DNA from: Cyanobacteria bacterium SIG26 | GTDB lineage: Bacteria; Cyanobacteriota; Vampirovibrionia; Gastranaerophilales; Gastranaerophilaceae | Reading direction: 5' to 3' | Length of the DNA stretch: 64,000 bases | NCBI GenBank assembly: GCA_015152555.1 | Contig: SUTS01000005.1 | Coordinates: 62,001 to 126,000, forward strand | Part shown: positions 24,128 to 32,434 of the stretch, in pieces | How the letters are laid out: every line of letters begins with the position of its first letter | Position numbering within the stretch: the stretch's first letter is position 1 | Notes under the pieces: generated by a model | Told to the model about the DNA's origin: nothing | Seen by the model: the letters and a program-made list of their open reading frames with translations, nothing else | Database searches by the model: none | Position numbers and translations under genes: made by a program

Positions 24128-25168
24128 CTACCCCTTAAATTGTTCCAAAAATCTTACATCATTGTTAAAGAACAATCTGATATCATCTACGGCATATTTT
24201 AGCATTGCAAGTCTTTCAACCCCCATACCAAATGCAAAACCTGAATACACATCAGGGTCAATACCAACACCACGTAATACATTAGGGTCAACCATACCTG
24301 CACCTAAAATTTCTAACCAACCGGTACCGGAACAAGTTCTGCAACCTTTACCTTCACACATAATACACTGAACATCAACTTCTGCTGATGGTTCTGTAAA
24401 TGGGAAAAAGCTATTTCTAAAACGGGTTGGACGACTTGCCCCAAAATAAATTCTAATAAATTCGTTTAAAACACCTTTCAAATCACCAAAAGTAATGTCT
24501 TTATCCACATAAAGTCCCTCAATTTGATGGAAGAAATTATTTTTACGTGAATTGATATTTTCATTTCTATAAACTCTGCCCGGTGCAATAATTCTAATAG
24601 GAGGTTTTTGACCTTCCATAACGTGAACTTGAGCACCTGAAGTTTGACTTCGCAATACAACATTTTCACCAACATTTGTATAGAAAGTATCTTGAACATC
24701 ACGAGCAGGATGATCTTTAGGAACATTCAACATATCGAAATTAAAATACTCAGTTTCAACCTCTGGGGAATCAGAATTTGGCGCAACTGAAAAACCTAAA
24801 CTTTGAAATATAGAAACAATCTCATTTGTTGTTGAAGTTAATGGGTGAACATGACCATGTGGTACAAACTGCCCTGGCAAAGTTACATCAATTCTTTCTT
24901 TTTCTAATTTTTTATTTAATTCTTGTTCATAGAACAATTGGAATTTTTCAGAAATAGAAGACTCCAACTTTTGGGTAATATTATTAGCCAAAGCCCCAAC
25001 AACGCGCTTATCCTCATCAGATAAGTCCTTCAAGCCTTTTTTTATTTCATTAAACTCACCTTTACGACTCAAATATTTAAATTTAATATCTTCTAAATCT
25101 TTCACGGTAGAAGCTTTATCAATATCCGCCACAGCGTCTGTATAAATTTTTTCTAATTGTTCTTTCAT
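24128..25168 (-). CDS. pheS: Phenylalanine-tRNA ligase alpha subunit PheS
   Basis: 346 residues. An N-terminal coiled coil (LEDIKFKYLSRKGEFNEIKK) precedes the class II catalytic core: motif 1 region GHVHPLTSTTNEIVSIFQSL, DMLNVPKDHPARDVQDTFYT, motif 2 APGRVYRNENINSRKNNFFH and motif 3 GFAFGMGVERLAMLKY. A small cysteine set (CIMCEGKGCRTCSGTGW) is present, as in many PheS. pheT, usually adjacent, is not here; rseP follows instead. AGGTGA seven bases upstream supports the ATG. Interleaved inverted repeats lie immediately upstream. Confidence 0.96.
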   Translation of the reverse strand: MKEQLEKIYTDAVADIDKASTVKDLEDIKFKYLSRKGEFNEIKKGLKDLSDEDKRVVGALANNITQKLESSISEKFQLFYEQELNKKLEKERIDVTLPGQFVPHGHVHPLTSTTNEIVSIFQSLGFSVAPNSDSPEVETEYFNFDMLNVPKDHPARDVQDTFYTNVGENVVLRSQTSGAQVHVMEGQKPPIRIIAPGRVYRNENINSRKNNFFHQIEGLYVDKDITFGDLKGVLNEFIRIYFGASRPTRFRNSFFPFTEPSAEVDVQCIMCEGKGCRTCSGTGWLEILGAGMVDPNVLRGVGIDPDVYSGFAFGMGVERLAMLKYAVDDIRLFFNNDVRFLEQFKG

Positions 25169-25180
25169 TTTATCACCTAT

Positions 25181-25254
25181 TTATGAGATTCTTCGGCTAT
25201 TACATGTCATTCTGAGCGAAGCGAAGAATCTCATAACCTGTCGCCTCAGAATGA
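25181..25254. repeat. Two interleaved inverted repeats in the pheS leader
   Basis: A 15-base arm TTATGAGATTCTTCG (25181-25195) matches its perfect complement at 25222-25236. A second pair, TCATTCTGAG (25207-25216) and CTCAGAATGA (25245-25254), is interleaved with it in the order A-B-A'-B'. The core TCATTCTGAGCGAAGCGAAG resembles a short repeat found in many unrelated genomes. The order allows a pseudoknot or competing hairpins in the mRNA leader. Confidence 0.65.
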
Positions 25255-25261
25255 TATATTA

Positions 25262-25894
25262 TCAATAATTTATTATATCATTATATTTTTTTTCAAATCC
25301 TATAGTAGTTTTTGGGCCATGACCCGGATAAACATCCACACCATCTTGGAGTTTGAACAATTTATTATTAATACTATCCGCGATCACTTTCATATTTCCA
25401 CCCGGCAAATCACATCTACCAATGCTTCCATAAAATAATGTGTCTCCGGAAAATAATTTATCACCAATCAAGTAACAAACTCCGCCTTCGGTATGCCCCG
25501 GAGTTGAAATTACTTTTATAGAAGTTTTGCCAATATTAAACTCATCACCATCTTGAAGGAAATTAGTAATTTCCGGCACCTCTGCACTCATAAAACCACC
25601 AAACATTCTCAACATATCCGGTAACATTTTAACCTGATAATCGTCATCTTTTGAAACAAAAACTTTTACATTATCAAAAGCGTCTTTAAAACCATCAACA
25701 CCTAACAAATGATCAAAATGACCATGAGTAAGTAAAATATATTTCAAATTAACATTTTCGGCTTTTATTGAATTAATAAACTCATCCCTGGAGGATGAAC
25801 AATCAATAAGTACTGCTTCTTTTGATTCATCATCAATAATCAAGTAATTATTAGCATCAACAGGGCCTTCGACAAAAGTTTTTATGGTAACCAC
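25262..25894 (-). CDS. Metallo-beta-lactamase-fold hydrolase (GloB-like)
   Basis: 210 residues. The metal motif T-H-G-H-F-D-H, STPGHTEGGVCYLI, FSGDTLFYGSIGRCDLPGG and VYPGHGPKT are in the order of the small GloB/YcbL class of glyoxalase II-like hydrolases. It may hydrolyse glutathione- or other thioesters or related ester metabolites; substrate is unproved. The start is a GTG at 25894 whose GGGGG ribosome site overlaps the stop codon of kdsA, so the two are coupled. Confidence 0.9.
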   Translation of the reverse strand: MVTIKTFVEGPVDANNYLIIDDESKEAVLIDCSSSRDEFINSIKAENVNLKYILLTHGHFDHLLGVDGFKDAFDNVKVFVSKDDDYQVKMLPDMLRMFGGFMSAEVPEITNFLQDGDEFNIGKTSIKVISTPGHTEGGVCYLIGDKLFSGDTLFYGSIGRCDLPGGNMKVIADSINNKLFKLQDGVDVYPGHGPKTTIGFEKKYNDIINY

Positions 25895-25899
25895 GAAAC

Positions 25900-26724
25900 T
25901 TACCCCCTAACGACTTCAAAAATCTTTTTACAAGTCGCAAATAATTCTTTAGCATCATTTAACGCAACCATATTAGGGCCATCGCACAATGCTTTTTCAG
26001 GTTCAGGATGAACTTCAAAGAATAAAACATTTGCACCAACAGCCATAGCAGCTTTTGCCAAAACAGGAACAAATCGTCTATCTCCACCGGAGCAATTACC
26101 ATTTGCACCAGGCAATTGAACGCTATGAGTTGCATCAAAAACAACAGGATAGCCAAAAGATTGCATAATCGGTATCCCTCTAAAATCAGTTACCAAATTA
26201 TTGTATCCGAACGATGAGCCCCTATCGGTCAATAAAATATTCGTATTACCGGAATCCTCAACCTTTTTAACTAAACTCCCCATTTGCTCGGGGGCCAAAA
26301 ATTGACCTTTTTTAATATTGACAATCTTGCCGGTTTTAGCCGCAGCAACGAGCAAATCTGTTTGTCTACATAAAAATGCAGGAATTTGTATAATATCAGC
26401 GACTTCAGCAGCGACTTGCGCCTGTTCCGGTGTATGAATATCAGTTACAATCGGTACATCATACTTTTCTTTTACTTCCTGCAACATTTTCAAACCTTTT
26501 TCTAATCCAGGACCTCTAAATGAAGTAATGGATGAGCGATTGGCTTTGTCAAAAGAAGATTTGAATACAAAATTTATACCCAAATCTTTTGTAATTTCTT
26601 TCAAACCTTTTGCAGTTTCATCTAAAATTTCTTGGCTTTCAATAGCACACGGACCAGCAAGAATAGTTAATTTATCCCCACCAATCTCAAAATCCCTTAA
26701 TTTAATTCTCTTAATATTTTCCAT
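25900..26724 (-). CDS. kdsA: 3-deoxy-8-phosphooctulonate synthase KdsA
   Basis: 274 residues, full length. ILAGPCAIESQEILDETAKG, FKSSFDKANRSS, FRGPGLEKGL, VTDIHTPEQA and FDATHSVQLPGA are KDO8P synthase signatures. The cysteine in GPCAIES marks the metal-dependent subclass (the metal-independent subclass has Asn). The enzyme joins phosphoenolpyruvate and arabinose 5-phosphate for KDO of lipopolysaccharide, so the organism has an LPS outer membrane. A promoter places the transcript start at the ATG. Confidence 0.97.
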   Translation of the reverse strand: MENIKRIKLRDFEIGGDKLTILAGPCAIESQEILDETAKGLKEITKDLGINFVFKSSFDKANRSSITSFRGPGLEKGLKMLQEVKEKYDVPIVTDIHTPEQAQVAAEVADIIQIPAFLCRQTDLLVAAAKTGKIVNIKKGQFLAPEQMGSLVKKVEDSGNTNILLTDRGSSFGYNNLVTDFRGIPIMQSFGYPVVFDATHSVQLPGANGNCSGGDRRFVPVLAKAAMAVGANVLFFEVHPEPEKALCDGPNMVALNDAKELFATCKKIFEVVRG

Positions 26725-26730
26725 AGCTAA

Positions 26731-26759
26731 ATTATATAAAAAAGAAAGATAAAATACAA
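26731..26759 (-). promoter_or_regulatory. Promoter of kdsA, predicted leaderless transcript
   Basis: Minus-strand TTGTAT (26759-26754), a 17-base spacer and TATAAT (26736-26731) are followed by only six bases (TTAGCT) before the ATG at 26724. There is no Shine-Dalgarno site. Confidence 0.65.
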
Positions 26760-26784
26760 GATTTCTACTTAACTATTTGTATAA

Positions 26785-27522
26785 TTATTCAACAATTACA
26801 CGAGCCGGGAAATTACTTTTTAATAAATCATTAGCAGCTCTTTGGGCGTTTTCACGAGAAGAATAAGAACCAACTTGTAAAGTATAATAACCACCCATAT
26901 CTCTAATAAATGGAGTTAACCCTAATCCTGCATCTTGGATTATTGTTTTTGCAACTTCAGCTTGCTTGTCTGTTGAATAATAGCCGACTACAACTTTTGC
27001 AGATATTGCATCTTGAGGTGCAACAGTTTTTACTGCCTGATCCTCAATTGATTGAGTAGCTTGATTTGTTACTTGTTCTATTTTTTGCACAACATTATCT
27101 GATTTTTTAAAATAATCTTTTGAAGAAATTCTATCAATCAGTTCTTTTTCAGCTTTTTCAGCTTCAATTTGTCCAACAGTTTTATTATTTTGTTGAGGTA
27201 AAATAACTCTCTCATCTAACTCCGGCGAAAACATACCTTCCTCAGTTAAGTTTTTACCTTCATCTTCCATTTTTATTGCTCGTAAACGTTCATCTATTGC
27301 AGAACGTTCAACTTCTTCAACAACGTTATTTTCAGAACCCGCGATTGCAACATCTACATTTGGCGAAAGTAACTTTGCAAATCCCAAAAGTATTATCACA
27401 CCCACAAAAAAGACTGCAACAAAAATTGTCAAATCTCTATTCGGAGCCTTGTGAACTTTTTTCTTATATTCATTATATGAAAAATGTGCAGATTGATCAG
27501 ATTTATCAGTAGTTTTAAGCAT
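26785..27522 (-). CDS. SPOR-domain membrane protein
   Basis: 245 residues. A cytoplasmic basic N-terminus, one membrane helix (about 32-52, LTIFVAVFFVGVIILLGFAK), a long Glu/Lys/Gln-rich periplasmic linker and a C-terminal SPOR domain (about 172-245, VVGYYSTDKQAEVAKTII ... YYTLQVGSYSSRENAQRAAN). SPOR domains bind denuded glycan strands at division sites, so a role in cell division or septal wall processing is likely. Its ATG overlaps the stop of the upstream gene by one base (TAATG), a coupling signal. Confidence 0.88.
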   Translation of the reverse strand: MLKTTDKSDQSAHFSYNEYKKKVHKAPNRDLTIFVAVFFVGVIILLGFAKLLSPNVDVAIAGSENNVVEEVERSAIDERLRAIKMEDEGKNLTEEGMFSPELDERVILPQQNNKTVGQIEAEKAEKELIDRISSKDYFKKSDNVVQKIEQVTNQATQSIEDQAVKTVAPQDAISAKVVVGYYSTDKQAEVAKTIIQDAGLGLTPFIRDMGGYYTLQVGSYSSRENAQRAANDLLKSNFPARVIVE

Positions 27523-28076
27523 TACACACCTCTTACTTTTGTACTTGCAAGGACTATATCCTCTAATTCTTCACTATAATTCTTCATAACTTCTTGAGCA
27601 AATTCCTTTATATCCCAAATACCTAAATCACTTTCCAAACCGGAAACAGGAATTGGAGCACCTTCTGATAAAATATTTACCCCTGTATGAATTAATACAG
27701 AAGTCATTGATTTAGTAGCAATAGAAACAGATAGTTTTTTATTATTTACAAATAAATCATCCCCGCTTCTTTTAACCTGAAAACCTCTTGCCTCCAAGGC
27801 TTCTTTTATACAAGTGATAAGAAGTCTCTGTCTTAAAACTCCTTCAACAAGCTCAATATTGAATTGTTCAGATATAAAACTAAGCATAAATTTACTGTAA
27901 ATAGGCTCATCATTTATAACATCTTCAATATCAACCATTTCTGTGAGTTTAACCTCACATTCCCCACAAAACGCGACAATTGCATCACCTTGAATTTTAT
28001 AATTCTTATAAATCCAATGAGGAACCAATTGTGAACCTATATATTTTACATTTTCTTCAACAAACAAAGTCTTCAT
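27522..28076 (-). CDS. DUF366-family protein next to queC
   Basis: 184 residues. KYIGSQLVPHWIYKNYKIQG, DAIVAFCGECEVKLTEMVD and ISTKSMTSVLIHTGVNI-like segments match my memory of DUF366, a conserved family of unknown activity. No membrane segment. It sits four bases downstream of queC, and its stop overlaps the SPOR gene start. Constant proximity to queC would point to nucleoside or RNA modification, but that is only a context inference. AGGAAA precedes the ATG. Confidence 0.7.
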   Translation of the reverse strand: MKTLFVEENVKYIGSQLVPHWIYKNYKIQGDAIVAFCGECEVKLTEMVDIEDVINDEPIYSKFMLSFISEQFNIELVEGVLRQRLLITCIKEALEARGFQVKRSGDDLFVNNKKLSVSIATKSMTSVLIHTGVNILSEGAPIPVSGLESDLGIWDIKEFAQEVMKNYSEELEDIVLASTKVRGV

Positions 28077-28080
28077 TTTC

Positions 28081-28746
28081 CTAAAAAAGTTCCTTTATAT
28101 ATTTTTCATCATTATTAGCTTTTAAGGCATTTTTTAATCTCATACACGACTCACAAATCCCACAATGTTTCTCCCCTTGTTGATAGCAACTTCTTGTTAA
28201 TTCAAGAGGTATACCATTATTTAAAGCTAACATGACTATATCATTTTTAATATATTTTATCAAGGGCGCAACTACTTTCGGTTGTTTTCTTGTGGAAAAC
28301 TTGAATTCCTCATTTATTGCATCAATAAATTCTTGAGTGTTATCTGGAAAAGTTTGACCTTCTTCTTTATTTGCACCAATCAGAATATAATCATACCCGA
28401 AAGAATCTGCAAAACAAGCTGCTATGTTTAAAAATAACCCATTTCGGTTAGGTACCCAAACCGATTTTGCACTATCACTCAAATCAGTTAATTGGTTACC
28501 TACAGGAATATTTCTATCTGAAACCAAAGCCGTAAAAGTAATATCTTTTAACCAATCTAGTGTTATAACTTTTAAATCAATACCATAATAATCACAAATT
28601 TTTTGAGAAGCGTTAATTTCTTCCTTTGCAGATTTATGTCCATAATCAAATGTCAAAGCCAATTCAATATTAAGTTCTTCTTTTTTTAATCCTAAACTGA
28701 CTAATGAATCTAAACCTCCGGATAATAAAATCAAAGACTTTACCAT
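28081..28746 (-). CDS. queC: 7-cyano-7-deazaguanine (preQ0) synthase QueC
   Basis: 221 residues from the ATG at 28746 (GAGGAA seven bases upstream). The N-type ATP pyrophosphatase motif LLSGGLDSLVSL opens the protein; DYGHKSAKEEINAS, VWVPNRNGLFLNIAACFADS and GANKEEGQTFPDN follow; the C-terminus has the zinc site C-Y-Q-Q-G-E-K-H-C-G-I-C-E-S-C. QueC converts 7-carboxy-7-deazaguanine to preQ0 for queuosine. A longer frame starting at 28893 overlaps the HEAT gene and is rejected. Confidence 0.96.
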   Translation of the reverse strand: MVKSLILLSGGLDSLVSLGLKKEELNIELALTFDYGHKSAKEEINASQKICDYYGIDLKVITLDWLKDITFTALVSDRNIPVGNQLTDLSDSAKSVWVPNRNGLFLNIAACFADSFGYDYILIGANKEEGQTFPDNTQEFIDAINEEFKFSTRKQPKVVAPLIKYIKNDIVMLALNNGIPLELTRSCYQQGEKHCGICESCMRLKNALKANNDEKYIKELF

Positions 28747-28750
28747 AAAG

Positions 28751-29728
28751 TTATTCCTCATCCCCGAAATCATCATCACAATCTTCATATTCTTCAATGA
28801 TAGAAACAGCTTCTTCTTTAAGAGCATCCGAATAAGCTTTAGAATTGATAACCTCATCCAAAATCCTTCTGTCAGACATATTATACAATGCAATCATAGC
28901 ATTCTTTTTAACCTCGAAGTCCAAATCATTCTCTAAAACATCTTTAATCGTATCATACGCTTTTGGATGTTCACTATCCATCAATGCTTCAATTGCATTA
29001 ATTCTTACTTGAGTAGACTCATCTGATAATGAATTTTTCAATGCCCTAAACACTCTTTCATTATCACAAAAACCAACCTTGATTAGAGCTTCAATTGCGC
29101 GCTCTTTTAAAAACGAAAACTTGTCCATAATACCCTGTTTCGCTTCCAAAATCCCAACCAAAGGATCCAATGCCCTTTCATCTCCTAACAATCCTAAAGC
29201 TGAAACCGCAGATTCTCTAAGATAGATAGATTTTTCATCCTCATCTTGAACGACATCGATTAATGGTTCTACGGCAAACCTATCACCAAGCTTGCCCAAA
29301 GCATCCGCACAAGCCAACCTTACTCGGTAATTTTCATTTTTATTATTTAAACAATATAAAAGAGAAGATACAATACTCGAATTCTTTTGATTAGCAATAG
29401 CTTTTGCGCACATCACCCGCACATTGTTATACTTTTCTTTAACTTCTTCATCTGCATTTTTGGTATTTTTCAACAATAAAATATCAACAAGATACTCCAA
29501 ACTGGACGGATCACGATATCTATCGGTACATTTAATTAAATGAACTATAACCTCAGGCTCTTGGGCATATATTAACATATAATTATATATTGAAATCAAA
29601 TCGCTTTTGCAATAATCAACAGCCAGCTTCTCAATGTTCAGAATAACTGTTTCAAAATCAATATCACTAAACAAGCCACAAGCCTTTGCTATCTGCTCTA
29701 AATTCAAATCAGTATTGCTACTCACCAT
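28751..29728 (-). CDS. HEAT-repeat protein upstream of queC
   Basis: 325 residues from the ATG at 29728, which has GAGGG five bases upstream; an in-frame start at 29839 would add a hydrophobic extension without a ribosome site. From about residue 60 the sequence is a series of about 30-residue HEAT repeats (VRLACADALGKLGDRFAVEP, LRESAVSALGLLGDERALDP, VRINAIEALMDSEHPKAYDT). The tail is very acidic. Such proteins are binding scaffolds, sometimes for phycobilin lyase-like roles in Cyanobacteria. It is the first gene of the queC operon. Confidence 0.85.
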   Translation of the reverse strand: MVSSNTDLNLEQIAKACGLFSDIDFETVILNIEKLAVDYCKSDLISIYNYMLIYAQEPEVIVHLIKCTDRYRDPSSLEYLVDILLLKNTKNADEEVKEKYNNVRVMCAKAIANQKNSSIVSSLLYCLNNKNENYRVRLACADALGKLGDRFAVEPLIDVVQDEDEKSIYLRESAVSALGLLGDERALDPLVGILEAKQGIMDKFSFLKERAIEALIKVGFCDNERVFRALKNSLSDESTQVRINAIEALMDSEHPKAYDTIKDVLENDLDFEVKKNAMIALYNMSDRRILDEVINSKAYSDALKEEAVSIIEEYEDCDDDFGDEE

Positions 29729-29902
29729 TTGCCCTCTGTTATTTGCATAATATAATAAATAACTTATTAATTCAATAATATATAAAGTGTAATTATTAAT
29801 AGGAGATAATACAATTAATTGTAACAGTTTTGTAAACATCTATCAAAAAATATTTTTCTTTGACTTAAAATTATTGTGTAGCAGTTATTAAAATGGTGCG
29901 AA

Positions 29903-30661
29903 ATGAAAATAGACTCAATTAGAAATTATCCCATCTATTCTCTAGAAAAGCATAGGTCGAAGAGTGGCATGCTTGAGAATAGAGAGAATACAGGTTTATG
30001 TGAAAATAAGAAATTAAATAGAGGATATTATAGCGGCAGCTTTACGGGTAATAACGGAGCTGCCGTTAAACTTCTTGATAAAGTATTAAACAAAGTAAAT
30101 CCTTTATGCGATGGTGATACCGTTATTGCTCAAAACTTAGTTGCATTAGTATTAGCATCTTGTTTTAGACCAGTCGCAATTATGGCATTACCTGGTGACA
30201 AAAAAGACAAAAAAGATAAACAATATGCTTCAGCACACTCAATCGCATCAGGCCTTATAGGTTTTGGATTTTCAAGTATCATTATGTATCCTTTAGGCCA
30301 AGGGGTTAGAAAAGTCAAAAAAGCTGTAAAAGCAGCAAGAAAAGGAAACTTTGATCTATTATCAGAAAAAACAATCAACAAATTTAAAGAAATTTATAAC
30401 ATTAAAAACCTAAAAGATTTAGAAAAATCAAAAGCTTTCCAAAACACAACAAAACTTTTGGATATGGCTCCGGACGTATTTGTGTTTGGTATTTTAAAAG
30501 CTTGTTTGACAATTGCACTTATCCCGCCAATTCTTAAATATTTTGGTTGGGAAAAATCAAAACCTAAACAACAAGACAATACACAACAAAACTCAACCAA
30601 CATTATGAGTACGTCTTTACCTAAACCGGACATCACTAAATTTGTAGGAGGGCAAAAATAA
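29903..30661 (+). CDS. Membrane-associated protein of unknown function, coupled pair gene 1
   Basis: 252 residues. Residues about 43-55 (YYSGSFTGNNGAAVKLLD) lead into hydrophobic stretches near 72-95 (VALVLASCFRPVAIMALPG), 112-130 (SGLIGFGFSSIIMYPLG) and 198-215 (FGILKACLTIALIPPILKYF), separated by Lys-rich segments (KKDKKDKQ, RKVKKAVKAARKG). No family is recognised. Its stop and the next ATG overlap (TAATG), so both are translated together. Similar in build to the riboswitch operon's membrane protein. Confidence 0.72.
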   Translation: MKIDSIRNYPIYSLEKHRSKSGMLENRENTGLCENKKLNRGYYSGSFTGNNGAAVKLLDKVLNKVNPLCDGDTVIAQNLVALVLASCFRPVAIMALPGDKKDKKDKQYASAHSIASGLIGFGFSSIIMYPLGQGVRKVKKAVKAARKGNFDLLSEKTINKFKEIYNIKNLKDLEKSKAFQNTTKLLDMAPDVFVFGILKACLTIALIPPILKYFGWEKSKPKQQDNTQQNSTNIMSTSLPKPDITKFVGGQK

Positions 30662-31656
30662 TGAATATCACATTTAATCCTAACAATTTAAGCTCTCAAT
30701 ACAAATATAATAATACAAAACAGAATACAAAATATTCACAACCTACATTTACATCTGTGAACGTACCAACAGATTCAAGATTACTAAACCCTGTAAAAAA
30801 TGTTTTGGGCGGATTAACAGATGGCATTGCTAAATTTTACACCGCAAAAATATATACATCTCCAATTGCTCGTAAGATGGCAAAAAAAGCTGAAAACTGG
30901 GATGGAGTTGTTAACGGAATGCAAATTGCAGGCTCAGCAATTATTTCCGGAATGTATATGACAAAAACATTAACCAATGATAAACTCGATGAAAAAAGGA
31001 AAAAGACTCTTTCAATTAACCAAGGTTTAACATTCGGTTTATCAACAGGTTGCGGTATGTGGCTAGATAGCAAACTTGATAATCAATGGGAAAAATTTAC
31101 TCAAAATTACGCAAGCAGACAACTTAACGATGAAAATCTAAAAAATAAAATAAACATTATTAATGCCGAATATATTGAAGAAGCTGAACAAGAATACGGC
31201 AAAAAATTCAAAGATTTGACAAAAAAAGAACGTCCAAAAAATATTACGACAGAAAAATACTTCTCTACACTTTTGGACATCAAACAAATCAAAAAATTTG
31301 AAGACTTAGAAACTCTAAAAACTATAGATTTGAACAATTTTGATAATAATGCGAAACAAATTGTTGAAGACATGAAAATACCGGAAGGCATACAAGAAGC
31401 AAATGGTATCAAACTATTACGAAAAGTCTTAAAACAAGAAAATATAAATAACCTTGAAGATTTAGTAAAATTCAAATCTCGTCAAGAATTGAGCAGTAGT
31501 TTTGGCACAAATTTAAGAGGTATGAATGTATTGAAAAAGATTATGGTATTCGGTACAGTATACAGATTCTTAGGTCCGGTAGCCGTAACTCCTATAGCGA
31601 ACTGGATCGGAAACAATCTATTGCACCGCAATAACGAAACAAAAAAATCAGCATAA
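30661..31656 (+). CDS. Membrane-associated protein of unknown function, coupled pair gene 2
   Basis: 331 residues. The N-terminus is Asn/Thr/Tyr-rich (FNPNNLSSQYKYNN) with SQPTFTSVN, followed by hydrophobic regions near 85-105 (NGMQIAGSAIISGMYMTKTL) and 118-135 (QGLTFGLSTGCGMWLDS), a charged helical middle, and a C-terminal hydrophobic stretch (VFGTVYRFLGPVAVTPIANW). The arrangement recalls the preceding gene, suggesting distant duplication. AGGAGG lies within the 3' end of the upstream gene. Function unknown. Confidence 0.72.
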   Translation: MNITFNPNNLSSQYKYNNTKQNTKYSQPTFTSVNVPTDSRLLNPVKNVLGGLTDGIAKFYTAKIYTSPIARKMAKKAENWDGVVNGMQIAGSAIISGMYMTKTLTNDKLDEKRKKTLSINQGLTFGLSTGCGMWLDSKLDNQWEKFTQNYASRQLNDENLKNKINIINAEYIEEAEQEYGKKFKDLTKKERPKNITTEKYFSTLLDIKQIKKFEDLETLKTIDLNNFDNNAKQIVEDMKIPEGIQEANGIKLLRKVLKQENINNLEDLVKFKSRQELSSSFGTNLRGMNVLKKIMVFGTVYRFLGPVAVTPIANWIGNNLLHRNNETKKSA

Positions 31657-31684
31657 GATTTCTGCATATAATATATAAACAACC

Positions 31685-31712
31685 AAAGGGCCTTGCTAAT
31701 GCAAGGCCCTTT
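31685..31712. terminator. Bidirectional terminator hairpin
   Basis: AAAGGGCCTTGC (31685-31696) pairs perfectly with GCAAGGCCCTTT (31701-31712) around TAAT, between the convergent 30661 (plus) and 31730 (minus) genes. Confidence 0.85.
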
Positions 31713-31729
31713 AATTATATTCTAAAAAA

Positions 31730-32218
31730 TTACAATTTTTTTCTACTACAAAAATAAGGATTATTTTGATATTTTGCCCAAGTAATAAACGGTTTGTTAC
31801 CGCTAATCGTAGTTGTACCGGCTGTGACATATTTTATTTCACCGGTTTTTGGGTCAACCTGTTCAACAAATAACTCCAAATCATGCCTTATAATATCTTT
31901 TGAGCGAACCTTCATAGCTTCATATAATTCATCCATTTGGACATTTGTAAACCTACAACTTAACTGATATTTATCTTGACCGGAAGAAATTGTTTCTTCA
32001 TAAAGACAATAACGATTCCTCCATCCGTGAATTTGTCGCTTAGTCGTAAAAGATTTTCCTTCATAATCAGAATAAACTGTTTCCTCGTATTTTTGACAAT
32101 CTTCAAATGCATTAATAAATTTTTTAGAGAATTTTGTATATTCAGCAGCCTGAACACTGGTAACACAAAATATAAAAATTCCAAACACAATACCAAAAAT
32201 TTTATTTAAACGTGTCAT
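31730..32218 (-). CDS. Small secreted protein of unknown function
   Basis: 162 residues. The signal peptide FGIVFGIFIFCVTSVQA ends at about residue 24 (VQA-AEY). The mature domain has four cysteines (near 38, 71, 87 and 157), enough for two disulfides, and a Tyr/Lys-rich surface. No family is recognised. It stands alone, with GGAGG 8 bases upstream of the ATG and a terminator hairpin after the stop. Confidence 0.75.
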   Translation of the reverse strand: MTRLNKIFGIVFGIFIFCVTSVQAAEYTKFSKKFINAFEDCQKYEETVYSDYEGKSFTTKRQIHGWRNRYCLYEETISSGQDKYQLSCRFTNVQMDELYEAMKVRSKDIIRHDLELFVEQVDPKTGEIKYVTAGTTTISGNKPFITWAKYQNNPYFCSRKKL

Positions 32219-32356
32219 TATTATTCCTCCAATAATAGTATAGCAGTATTATTATAAAATTTGCAATTACGTTAACTTTTTATAATTTTCAAAACAAAAT
32301 TAAAATCTCATTAGTTTGTAGGATTACAAAAAAAATGAAAGTGATAATATAACAAT

Positions 32357-32427
32357 ATACTCCTTAGAGACTAAGATACACATATCCCTAATCAACAGCT
32401 ATGCACCTCAGTACATAGCTTTTTTTT
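32357..32427 (+). ncRNA. Candidate small RNA ending in an orphan terminator
   Basis: A strong plus-strand terminator, AGCTATG (32397-32403) with CATAGCT (32414-32420) and seven T, has no plus-strand gene to serve. Upstream are an extended -10 (TGATAATAT, 32342-32350) and TATACT (32356-32361). A second hairpin CTTAG/CTAAG lies at the RNA's 5' part, and CTCCTT there could pair with ribosome sites. The inferred RNA is about 60-70 bases. Evidence is positional only. Confidence 0.35.
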
Positions 32428-32434
32428 ATTATTT

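Noticed and set aside
28747-28893. 49-codon N-terminal extension of queC
   Set aside because: It overlaps the HEAT gene in another frame and adds unrelated sequence; the ATG at 28746 has a good ribosome site and starts at the ATP-binding motif.
29729-29839. 37-codon N-terminal extension of the HEAT protein
   Set aside because: Hydrophobic, AT-driven sequence without ribosome site; the internal ATG has GAGGG upstream.
32397-32427. Hairpin as terminator for tadA
   Set aside because: The T tract is on the plus strand, while tadA is on the minus strand, where the hairpin is preceded by A and followed by mixed sequence.
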